Source of the DNA: Pseudomonas resinovorans NBRC 106553
Lineage (GTDB): Bacteria > Pseudomonadota > Gammaproteobacteria > Pseudomonadales > Pseudomonadaceae
Direction of reading: 5' to 3'
NCBI RefSeq assembly: GCF_000412695.1
Contig: NC_021499.1
Span: forward strand, 1,364,001-1,428,000
Length of the DNA: 64,000 nt
Under the pieces are notes generated by a model. It had not been told where the DNA came from and searched no databases. It saw nothing but the letters and a program-made list of their open reading frames with translations. Positions within the stretch are counted from its first letter, which is position 1. Each line of letters begins with the position of its first letter. Below are positions 36,977 to 47,554 of this stretch, one piece after another. A program made the position numbers and the translations under genes.

Positions 36977-37287
36977 GTGCCTGTCATTTCTGCGGCCCAG
37001 CGGTTGCTGGTACGGAATAATCGCCGCTTCATCGCCTCGTCTGTCTCATCCTGTTACATCGATTCCCTTCCGGATCAATCGGATAGCGCGCCAATCAGGT
37101 CGAGATGGCGCCTTGCCAGACCTTTGACGCTGCCTCGCCGCCCATCTACTACTGACTTACACCCCCACATGCGGGGGTTCCAGTTCAACTTCGGCTAAAG
37201 GCGCTGAAAGAGACGGCTATTGCCGTTAATCTGCGGGTTTCGTGCGCCTTTCAAGTGGGCTCTGCGAGAAGCGGGCGAGGCGGCGAA
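36977..37287. other. Gap before the cytochrome gene
   Basis: No gene seen. Contains one strong inverted repeat, ACCCCC (37161-37166) with GGGGGT (37173-37178), not followed by a T-run. The sequence is less GC-rich than its surroundings up to about 37200. It must contain the promoter of the cytochrome gene, but no clear -35/-10 pair or activator site was recognised. Confidence 0.5.
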
Positions 37288-38721
37288 ATGGGCGATCCGG
37301 CACAGGCTCCAACCTCCCTGCGGCTGCTCGCCGCGCTACTGCTGGTGCTGGCCGCCGGCCTCGCCGTCGCCGGGGATGCCGCGCAGTCCGACGACAAGTG
37401 GCTGGAGCCGGCGCGCTCCCGGTTGCTGGAGGACAAGCAGGGGCTGCCGTTCTTTCCCCATCGGGCCAATACGCCGAACAATGCCGTGCTGAATGTCGGG
37501 GACTTCGATGACGCGCAGGTCTGTGGCGCCTGCCATACCGAGATCTACCGGCAGTGGCGCACCTCGATGATGTCCCACGCCTGGGAAGAGCCCATCTACC
37601 GGGCGCTGTTGCGCCATGCCAGCGAGGCCACCGAAGGGCGTGTGGATAACTTCTGTACCGGCTGCCACACCCCCATCGGCCTCACCACCGGCCAGATCAA
37701 CTCGACGGTCAATCGTGCCTCGGTGGCGTTCACCGCTCAGAACAACCCCATGCCCGGGGTGGATTGCGAAACCTGCCACAACATCAGCGCCCGCACCGGG
37801 CTGGACAACGGCGCCTATGTGCTGAGCCCGCGTGCCCATGGCAAACCGACCAAGTTCGGCCCGCGCAGCGACGGCGTCTCGCCCTACCACGACACCGTCT
37901 ACTCCGGCCTGCACACCCGCTCGGACTTCTGCGCCACCTGCCACAACGTCACCCACCCCTTCAGTTCGGTGGCGGTGGAGCGCACCTACGACGAGTGGCT
38001 CGAGAGCCCCTACAGCTTCAACGGCCAGAGCTGCCAGAGTTGCCATATGCCGGGCTTCGCCGGCAAGGCGGCGACCATGGGGCCGGACCGGGCCGACGTG
38101 GCGTCCCACTGGTTCACCGGCGCCAACGCGGCGGTGCTGGAGTACCTGGGCCAGAAGGAAGCGGCCCAGCGTGCGCGGGACTACCTGGCCAAGGCCGCCG
38201 AGATCAGCTTCGAGTCAGTGCCGACGGACCTGGCGCCGGGGCGGGAGGCGTCGGTGCGGGTGAAGGTCGCCAACGTCGGCGCCGGGCACAAGCTGCCCAC
38301 CGGTTTCCCGGAGGGGCGCGAGGTCTGGATCGACTTCCATGTGGTGGACGCCGCCGGGCGCGAGTTCTACCGGCTGGGGGCGATCAGGGACGGCGCCACC
38401 GAGCCCGATACCCGCAACTTCAAGGTTCACCTGGGGGACAAGGACGGCAAGGAGCTGGACATCGAGGTGTGGAATGCCACGCAGATCCTCTCGGACAACC
38501 GGATCCTGCCCAAGGGCTATGACGTCCGCGAGTTCTCCTTCCAGGTGCCGGCCGATGCGGTCGGGCCGATCACCCTCAGTGCGGAGCTGAACTACTGGCC
38601 CTTCCCGCAGCGCCTGGTGGACTACCTGCTGGGCCCGGACAAGCTGAAGGTGGAGGTGACGCGAATGGCCCAGGTGTCCACCAGCCTGCCCCTGACGACG
38701 ACGGTGCAAGCCGGGCTGTGA
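37288..38721 (+). CDS. Periplasmic pentaheme c-type cytochrome
   Basis: 477 aa. Signal peptide (LLAALLLVLAAGLAVAGDA) then five CxxCH heme sites: CGACH, CTGCH, CETCH, CATCH and CQSCH, spaced as in cytochrome c554/multiheme nitrite-reductase relatives. After about residue 290 comes a beta-rich domain without heme sites (ASVRVKVANVGAGHKLPTGFPEGREVWIDF). Start at ATG 37288 with a GAGGCGG site; a GTG at 37255 is in frame. Predicted periplasmic electron carrier or oxidoreductase. No partner reductase, quinol dehydrogenase or heme-maturation gene is adjacent. Confidence 0.9.
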   Translation: MGDPAQAPTSLRLLAALLLVLAAGLAVAGDAAQSDDKWLEPARSRLLEDKQGLPFFPHRANTPNNAVLNVGDFDDAQVCGACHTEIYRQWRTSMMSHAWEEPIYRALLRHASEATEGRVDNFCTGCHTPIGLTTGQINSTVNRASVAFTAQNNPMPGVDCETCHNISARTGLDNGAYVLSPRAHGKPTKFGPRSDGVSPYHDTVYSGLHTRSDFCATCHNVTHPFSSVAVERTYDEWLESPYSFNGQSCQSCHMPGFAGKAATMGPDRADVASHWFTGANAAVLEYLGQKEAAQRARDYLAKAAEISFESVPTDLAPGREASVRVKVANVGAGHKLPTGFPEGREVWIDFHVVDAAGREFYRLGAIRDGATEPDTRNFKVHLGDKDGKELDIEVWNATQILSDNRILPKGYDVREFSFQVPADAVGPITLSAELNYWPFPQRLVDYLLGPDKLKVEVTRMAQVSTSLPLTTTVQAGL

Positions 38722-38733
38722 CCCGCTGATGGG

Positions 38734-38964
38734 TCACTCCTCCAGCCACTCCTTGGGCACGTCGAGCTTGAGCATCAGCTGGCACTGCTGGCTGTCGGCG
38801 TCGTAGACGATGACCGCTTCGCCCTTCTTCAGCGCCCGGCGCACCCGTTCGACGCGGGTGTCCAGTGGGGTGTCATCGCCATTGTCGGTGCCTTCGCGGG
38901 TGACGAAGTCCTCGATCAGGCGGGTCAGGGTATCGGCTTCGATCAGGTTAAAGGGAATCAGCAT
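38734..38964 (-). CDS. YheU/UPF0270 family protein
   Basis: 76 aa, matching the UPF0270 family: MLIPFNLIEADTLTRLIEDFVTREGTD, then RVRRALKKGEAVIVYD and a C-terminal WLEE. Small cytosolic protein of unknown function. The ATG at 38964 has GGAGG five bases upstream. Downstream of the hybrid histidine kinase on the same strand (48 bases). Confidence 0.93.
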   Translation of the reverse strand: MLIPFNLIEADTLTRLIEDFVTREGTDNGDDTPLDTRVERVRRALKKGEAVIVYDADSQQCQLMLKLDVPKEWLEE

Positions 38965-39012
38965 GGGGCCTCCGGGCAGCGGCGCGCATGCTAGCGCCGT
39001 CGCCATGCGCCG

Positions 39013-41790
<2,778 letters not shown>

Positions 41791-41852
41791 GGGTGACCAC
41801 CCGTGTTGTTATACGTCCCTGGGTGGCACTTTGCTCCTAGCACGGACGCCCT

Positions 41853-43046
41853 TCAAGGATTGCTTTCACCCTTTCCTACAAGACTTTCCACTGTCGGGAC
41901 GCGTGTCTCGCTCTCCATCTGAGCGTCATGTTCCAACTGGTGACTGAACGGCTCCAGGGATTGCTGGTTGGCCACCGCGTCGGAGGCGAACACCGGCGGG
42001 CTCATCAGGTAGGCGGTGAGCAGGTGGGTCAGGGCTTCCAGGCTGTCGATATGGGTGCGCTCGTAGCCGTGGGTGGCGTCGCAGCCGAAGGCCAGCAGGG
42101 CCGCGCGGATATCGTGGCCGGCGGCGACCGCTGACTGGGCGTCGCTGTGGTAGTAGCGGAACAGGTCGCGGCGCAAGGGAATGGCGTTGACCTCGGCCAG
42201 TCGCAGCAGGTGCCGGGACAGGTGGAAATCATAGGGGCCGCCGGAATCCTGCAGGGCCACGGTCACCGCGTGCTCGCTGGAGTGCTGGCCGGGGGCGACC
42301 GGGGCGATGTCGATGCCGACGAATTCGCTGACGTCCCAGGGCAGGGCGGCCGCGGCGCCGGAGCCGATTTCCTCGGTGATGGTGAACAGCGGGTGGCAGT
42401 CGATGGGCGGCACCAGCCGGGCCTCGGCGATGCCCTTGAGGGCGGTGAGCAGGGCGGCCACGCCGGCCTTGTCGTCCAGGTGGCGGGCGCTGATGTGGCC
42501 GCTCTCGGTGAACTCCGGCAATGGGTCGAAGGCGACGAAGTCACCCACTCCCACGCCGAGGGTCTCGCAGTCGGCGCGGGTCGTGCTGTAGGCGTCCAGG
42601 CGCAGCTCCACGTGGTCCCAGCTCACCGGCAGGCTGTCCACCTGGGTATTGAAGGCGTGCCCCGAGGCCAGCAGGGGCAGGACGCTGCCGCGCAGCACCC
42701 GGCTGTCGCAGAACAGGCTCACCCGGCTGCCCTCGGCGAAGCGGCTGGACCAGCAACCCACCGGGGCCAGCCCCAGGCGGCCGTTGTCCTTGATCTCGCG
42801 GACGATGGCGCCAATGGTGTCCAGGTGGGCCGACACCGCGCGGTCCGGGCTGCTCTGGCGGCCCTTGACGGTGGCGCGGATGGTGCCGCGTCGGGTCAGC
42901 TCGTAGGGGATGCCGATCTCGTCCAGCCGTTCGGCGACGTAGCGCACGATGGTGTCGGTGAAACCGGTGGGGCTGGGAATGGCGAGCATTTCCAGCAGCA
43001 CCCGCTGCAGGTAGGCGAGGTCGGGTTCGGGAAGTCTCTTGCTCAT
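41853..43046 (-). CDS. NAGGN-system M42-type peptidase
   Basis: 397-aa co-catalytic metallopeptidase associated with the N-acetylglutaminylglutamine amide osmoprotectant system. Metal-ligand motifs are VSAHLDTIGA (His-x-Asp), ARHLDDKAGVA (Asp), TITEEIGSG (Glu-Glu), GIDIAPV (Asp) and CDATHGYERTH (His). The start at 43046 follows AAGGAGA. Third gene of the NAGGN cluster, separated from the synthetase by a repeat. Likely degrades or processes the dipeptide. Confidence 0.92.
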   Translation of the reverse strand: MSKRLPEPDLAYLQRVLLEMLAIPSPTGFTDTIVRYVAERLDEIGIPYELTRRGTIRATVKGRQSSPDRAVSAHLDTIGAIVREIKDNGRLGLAPVGCWSSRFAEGSRVSLFCDSRVLRGSVLPLLASGHAFNTQVDSLPVSWDHVELRLDAYSTTRADCETLGVGVGDFVAFDPLPEFTESGHISARHLDDKAGVAALLTALKGIAEARLVPPIDCHPLFTITEEIGSGAAAALPWDVSEFVGIDIAPVAPGQHSSEHAVTVALQDSGGPYDFHLSRHLLRLAEVNAIPLRRDLFRYYHSDAQSAVAAGHDIRAALLAFGCDATHGYERTHIDSLEALTHLLTAYLMSPPVFASDAVANQQSLEPFSHQLEHDAQMESETRVPTVESLVGKGESNP

Positions 43047-43085
43047 GGCGTCTCCTTGGCCGGGACTGGCCTTGGGGTTCCGATC

Positions 43086-43171
43086 CGTAGGGTGGATCAC
43101 GCTTCACCGATCCACCTTCGCGGCTCGGGGTGATCGCCAGCGGTGGATGGAAGAGCGCCATCCACCCTACG
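43086..43171. repeat. REP-type inverted repeat pair
   Basis: GTAGGGTGGATCACGCTTC on the left is mirrored by a GCGCCATCCACCCTACG arm on the right, with inner CGATCCACC/GGTGGATGG pieces. It lies inside the NAGGN cluster, between the synthetase and peptidase genes, and may reduce expression of the latter. Confidence 0.8.
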
Positions 43172-43177
43172 CCTTGC

Positions 43178-44914
43178 TCAGGTTCGGCTTAACGGGAACA
43201 ACAGGTCGATGAAGCGCTCCGCCGTGGGTTGCGGCTGGTGGTTGGCCAGGCCCACCCGCTCGTTGGCTTCGATCAGTACGTAGTCCGGCTGGTCGGCGGC
43301 GGACACCAGCAGGTCCAGGCCCACCACCGGGATATCCAGGGTCCGCGCGGCGAGGATCGAGGCTTCGGCCAGTGCGGGGTGAAGGTTCACGGTGACATCC
43401 TCGAGCACGCCGCCCGTGTGCAGGTTGGCCGTACGCCGCACCGCCAGGCGGGTGCCGATGGGCAGCACATCGTCATAGCCGTAGCCGGCGGCCCGCAGGG
43501 TGCGCTCGGTCTCGCCGTCCAGGGGAATGCGGCTCTCGCCGTCGGTGGCGGCCTGGCGCCGGAGGCTCTGGCGTTCGATCAGCTGACGCAGGGTGCGCTG
43601 GCCATCGCCCACCACTTCGGCCGGGCGGCGAATGGCGGCGGCCACCACCTCGAAGTTGATCACCACCACCCGCAGGTCCAGACCCAGGTGGCAGCTTTCC
43701 AGCAGCACCCGGCTGTCGAAGTGCTCGGCATTGGCGATGGCGGTCTGCACGTCTTCCATGTTCTCCAGGCCCACGGCCACCCCTTGGCCCTGTTCGCCAT
43801 TGACCGGCTTGACTACAAGACTGCCGTGCTCGGCGAGGAAGGCGGCGTTGGTCGCGTCGCTGCCCGCCAGGCGCTGGGCCGGTTGGCGGATGCCCACGCG
43901 GGCCAGCGCCCGGTGGGTCAGTTGCTTGTCCTGGCAGAGGGTCATGCTCACCGCGCTGGTGAGGTCGCAGAGGGACTCCCGGCAGCGAATGTGCCGGCCG
44001 CCCTGGCTGAGGCTGAACAGCCCGCCCTCGGCATCGTCCACCTGGACCTCGATGCCGCGCCGCAGGGCTTCGTCGACGATGATGCGGGCATAGGGGTTGA
44101 GGGACTGCTCCGGGCCCGGGCCGAGGAACAGGGTCTGGTTGATGCTGTTCTTGCGCTTCACCGCGAAGGTGGCCAGGTCGCGGAACCCCAGCTTGGCGTA
44201 GAGCGACTTGGCCTGGCGGTTGTCATGCAGGACCGAGAGGTCGAGGTAGTTCAGGCCACGGCCCATGAAGTGCTCCACCAGGTGGCGCACCAGGGCCTCG
44301 CCCACGCCGGGCCGGCTGCACTGCGGGTCCACCGCCAGGCACCAGAGGCTGGAACCGCCTTCCGGGTCGTCGAAGGCCTTCTGGTGGTTGAGGCCCATCA
44401 CCGCGCCTATCACCTGGCCGTCGCGCTCGTCCTCGGCCAGCCAGTACACCGGCCCGCCCAGGTGGCGCGGGGTGATGGCCGCCTGGTCCACGGGCAGCAT
44501 GTCGCGGCAGCGGTAGAGCTGGTTCACCGCCTGCCAGTCGGCGTCGCTCAGGGCGCGGCGGATGCGGAAGCCTCGGAAGGCCCGGCGCGCCGGACGGTAG
44601 TCGGGGAAGCGCAGGCGCAGGGTATCGGAGGGGTCGAGGAACAGCTGTTGCGGCGCCTGGGCCAGCACCTGCTGGGGAGCAGCGACATACAGGGCGATAT
44701 CGCGTTTGCCCGGCTGCTCGGCCAGCAGTTCGCGGGCCAGGCTCTCCGGGTCGGGAAAGGTGTGGCCGAGGAGCAGGCGGCCCCAGCCGCAGTGGAGTAT
44801 CTGCGGCGCATCGTGGGGGGGCTGGTGTCCTTCGGCCAGGCGCGCTTGCAGGCGCTGGTAGGACGGCGCCTGGCCGCGCAACAGACGCTGGCCGTGCAGG
44901 GTATGGGCTTTCAT
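43178..44914 (-). CDS. ngg: N-acetylglutaminylglutamine synthetase
   Basis: 578-aa bifunctional enzyme making the dipeptide precursor of NAGGN. The N-terminal half (about 115-270) is a GNAT acetyltransferase (AVDPQCSRPGVGEALVRHLVEHF acetyl-CoA region). The C-terminal half (about 290-578) is an ATP-grasp ligase (LVVKPVNGEQGQGVAVGL, and YVLIEANERVGLANH). Starts four bases after the amidotransferase stop, so the two genes are co-translated. Confidence 0.93.
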   Translation of the reverse strand: MKAHTLHGQRLLRGQAPSYQRLQARLAEGHQPPHDAPQILHCGWGRLLLGHTFPDPESLARELLAEQPGKRDIALYVAAPQQVLAQAPQQLFLDPSDTLRLRFPDYRPARRAFRGFRIRRALSDADWQAVNQLYRCRDMLPVDQAAITPRHLGGPVYWLAEDERDGQVIGAVMGLNHQKAFDDPEGGSSLWCLAVDPQCSRPGVGEALVRHLVEHFMGRGLNYLDLSVLHDNRQAKSLYAKLGFRDLATFAVKRKNSINQTLFLGPGPEQSLNPYARIIVDEALRRGIEVQVDDAEGGLFSLSQGGRHIRCRESLCDLTSAVSMTLCQDKQLTHRALARVGIRQPAQRLAGSDATNAAFLAEHGSLVVKPVNGEQGQGVAVGLENMEDVQTAIANAEHFDSRVLLESCHLGLDLRVVVINFEVVAAAIRRPAEVVGDGQRTLRQLIERQSLRRQAATDGESRIPLDGETERTLRAAGYGYDDVLPIGTRLAVRRTANLHTGGVLEDVTVNLHPALAEASILAARTLDIPVVGLDLLVSAADQPDYVLIEANERVGLANHQPQPTAERFIDLLFPLSRT

Positions 44915-44918
44915 GGCA

Positions 44919-46688
44919 TCAGAGTCCCTGTTGATTGAGCCAGAGGTTGAGGGCGGCCATCTGCCAGAGCTTGGAACCCCGCAGCGGGGTGATGTCCTCC
45001 GCCGGGCTGGCCAGCAGACGCTCGAGCATGGCGGGCTGGAACAGGCCGCGATCCTGGCTCGGATCCAGCAGCAATTCGCTCACCCAGTCACGGGTGCGTC
45101 CTTGCAGGTGCTTGAGGCCGGGTACCGGGAAGTAGCCCTTGGGGCGGTCGATCACGGCGTGGGGGATCACCTGGCGCGCGGCGGCCTTGAGTACCGCCTT
45201 GCCACCGTCGCCGAGCTTGAAGCGCGAGGGGATGCGCGCCGAAAGCTCCGCCACCCGGTAGTCGAGGAACGGCACCCGCGCTTCCAGGCCCCAGGCCATG
45301 GTCATGTTGTCGACCCGCTTCACCGGGTCGTCCACCAGCATCACGGTGCTGTCCAGGCGCAGGGCCTTGTCCACCGGGTCCAGGGCGCCGGGCCGCTCGA
45401 AGTGCTGGCGGACGAAGTCGCCGGCCAGGTCGTCGGCCAGCCAGGCCGGCTGCACCGTGGCCTGGTATTCGGTGTGGCCGCGGTCGAAGAAGGCCGTGCG
45501 GTAGCTGTTGAAGGGGTCCGTGGTTTCGGCCAGCGGCGGATACCAGTGATAGCCGCCGAACAGCTCATCGGCGCCCTGGCCGCTCTGCACCACCTTGCAG
45601 TGCCTGGAGACCTCGCGGGAGAGCAGGTAGAAGGCGATGCAGTCGTGGCTGACCATCGGCTCGCTCATGGCGGCGAAGGCGGCGGGCAACTGCTCCAGCA
45701 CCTCGCGCTCGTCGATGCGCAGCTGTTGGTGGCGGGTGCCGTAGTGCTGGGCGATCAGGTCGGAGAACTCGAACTCGTCACCGCGCTCGCCGCCGGCATC
45801 CTGGAAGCCGATGGAGAAGGTCGCCAGTTGCTCGACGCCGGTTTCCGCCAGCAGGCCCACCAGCAGGCTGGAGTCCACCCCGCCGGAGAGCAGCACGCCC
45901 ACTTCCCGGGCGGCGCGCTGACGGATCGCCACCGCATCGCGCAGGCCGCCCAGCAGCAGGTCGCGCCAGTCTTCCAGGCCGAGGGTCTGCTCGTCGTCGC
46001 GCGGGCCGTATTCCAGCTTCCACCAGGTGCCCTGGCTGCAGTTGCCGTCGGCGTCGATCTGCATCCAGCTGGCCGGCGGCAGCTTCTCCACACCCTTGAC
46101 CAGAGTGCGCGGTGCCGGCACCACGGCGTGGAAGTTGAGGTAGAAGTTCAGGGCCTGGGCATCCAGCTCGCCGTCCAGGTCGCCGCCCTGGAGCAGGGCT
46201 GGCAAGCTGGAAGCGAAGCGCAGGCGTTTGCCGGTGCGCGACAGGTACAGCGGCTTGATGCCGAGGCGGTCGCGGGCGAGGAACAGGCGGTGGCTGTCAC
46301 GTTCCCAGATGGCCAGGGCGAACATACCGTTGAGTTTGGGCAGCATGTCCTTGCCCCAGGCATGCCAGGCTTTGAGCAGCACCTCGGTGTCACCGTCGGA
46401 GTGGAAGCGGTAACCCAGGGCGAGCAGTTCCTTGCGCAGTTCGGGGTAGTTGTAGATGGCGCCGTTGAACACCATGGCCAGCCCCAGTTCGGGGTCCAGC
46501 ATGGGCTGCCCGGAGGCGTCGGCCAGGTCCATGATCTTCAGCCGTCGATGGCCCAGGGCGATCGGTCCCTGGCTGTGCAGGCCCCAGGCGTCTGGGCCAC
46601 GGGGTGCCAAATGGTGGGTGATTCTATCGAGGGCGGCCAGGTCGGCCGGTTGTTTGTCGAAACGCAGTTCTCCAGAAATGCCGCACAT
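44919..46688 (-). CDS. N-acetylglutaminylglutamine amidotransferase (AsnB-like)
   Basis: 589-aa class II glutamine amidotransferase that amidates the C-terminus of the dipeptide to give NAGGN. The catalytic Cys2 (MCGISGELRF), the FNGAIYNYPELR glutaminase motif and the synthase P-loop LLSGGVDSS near residue 265 are present. Genes in the order amidotransferase-synthetase-peptidase define the system, which protects against osmotic stress. Confidence 0.93.
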   Translation of the reverse strand: MCGISGELRFDKQPADLAALDRITHHLAPRGPDAWGLHSQGPIALGHRRLKIMDLADASGQPMLDPELGLAMVFNGAIYNYPELRKELLALGYRFHSDGDTEVLLKAWHAWGKDMLPKLNGMFALAIWERDSHRLFLARDRLGIKPLYLSRTGKRLRFASSLPALLQGGDLDGELDAQALNFYLNFHAVVPAPRTLVKGVEKLPPASWMQIDADGNCSQGTWWKLEYGPRDDEQTLGLEDWRDLLLGGLRDAVAIRQRAAREVGVLLSGGVDSSLLVGLLAETGVEQLATFSIGFQDAGGERGDEFEFSDLIAQHYGTRHQQLRIDEREVLEQLPAAFAAMSEPMVSHDCIAFYLLSREVSRHCKVVQSGQGADELFGGYHWYPPLAETTDPFNSYRTAFFDRGHTEYQATVQPAWLADDLAGDFVRQHFERPGALDPVDKALRLDSTVMLVDDPVKRVDNMTMAWGLEARVPFLDYRVAELSARIPSRFKLGDGGKAVLKAAARQVIPHAVIDRPKGYFPVPGLKHLQGRTRDWVSELLLDPSQDRGLFQPAMLERLLASPAEDITPLRGSKLWQMAALNLWLNQQGL

Positions 46689-46720
46689 AAGTCCTTACCG
46701 GTGTTGCCGTTGGGGAGTTC

Positions 46721-46765
46721 GTGCCACTCATTAAAAAGTGGCACTAAGGGGTCCGACCCCCGTGC
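46721..46765. repeat. Inverted repeats in the NAGGN leader
   Basis: GTGCCACT (46721-46728) and AGTGGCAC (46737-46744) form a perfect 8-bp pair, followed by a GGGGTCCGACCCC palindrome. This combination is known to me from small dispersed elements in proteobacteria. It lies in the 5' leader of the amidotransferase gene, between its start and the TauE gene. Confidence 0.55.
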
Positions 46766-46802
46766 ACTTCCGTGAGTTTTATATCGATTGGTTATATCAG
46801 TG

Positions 46803-47552
46803 TCAGCTGATCAGTTTCTGCACGGCGAGAGAAAGGCTCACGGCCACCAGCATCAGGGCGAACAGGCGCTGCAGGGTGGCGCCCTTCAGACGGGTGGCCC
46901 AGCGACCGCCGCAGAGCACGCCGAAGGCGCCGCCGGCGGCCAGGCCCCCGAGCAGCGACATGGGCGGCTGGGCGCCGCTGAGGTAGATCAGGAAGCCGCC
47001 GCCGGAGACCAGGGCGATCACCGCCATGGAAGTCGCGGTGGCGGCCAGCATTGACAGCGGGGTGAACCAGAGCAGCGCCGGCACCACCAGGAAGCCGCCG
47101 CCCACCCCCATCAACCCGGAGAACAGCCCCACGCCGGCGCCGATGACCACCAGCGGCGCGCTGCGCACCGGGCCGTCGTGGCTTTTTGGTAGGTTGGCGC
47201 CGCGCCACATGCGCCAGGCCGACCAGAGCACCAGCAGGCAGAAGCCCAGGATCAGTGCGGACTCCGGGATGAAGCGCCCCAACCACTGGCCGACGGCATT
47301 GCCGGGCAGGCCGGCGATGGCCAGCAGCAGCACGGGGCGCCAGGCCACCATGCGCTGGAGGATGCGCGGCACGGCGCCCACGGCGGCGGACAGGGCCACG
47401 GCGCCCAGACTCACGCCGATGGCATCGCGCAGGGGCAGGTGCAGGCTGAGCAGCAGCGGCAGGGCCACCAGGGAACCGCCGGCGCCGGTCAGGCCCAGCA
47501 GCAGGCCGAGGACGGTGCCGATGGCCAGGGCTTCGAGCAGCAACGGGTCCAT
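46803..47552 (-). CDS. TauE/SafE-family sulfite exporter-like membrane protein
   Basis: 249 aa with about eight transmembrane segments. The N-terminal repeat GLLLGLTGAGGSLVALPLLL and its internal duplicate GLFSGLMGVGGGFLVVPALLWF are the family's signature. Exports or imports sulfur anions or organic acids in known members; substrate unknown here. Two bases after the mnmC stop, so co-transcribed with mnmC although unrelated in function. Confidence 0.9.
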   Translation of the reverse strand: MDPLLLEALAIGTVLGLLLGLTGAGGSLVALPLLLSLHLPLRDAIGVSLGAVALSAAVGAVPRILQRMVAWRPVLLLAIAGLPGNAVGQWLGRFIPESALILGFCLLVLWSAWRMWRGANLPKSHDGPVRSAPLVVIGAGVGLFSGLMGVGGGFLVVPALLWFTPLSMLAATATSMAVIALVSGGGFLIYLSGAQPPMSLLGGLAAGGAFGVLCGGRWATRLKGATLQRLFALMLVAVSLSLAVQKLIS

Positions 47553-47554
47553 GG

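Noticed and set aside
37161..37178. Terminator or CRISPR repeat at the C6/G6 hairpin
   Set aside because: No T-run on either side and only one copy; noted as an inverted repeat only.
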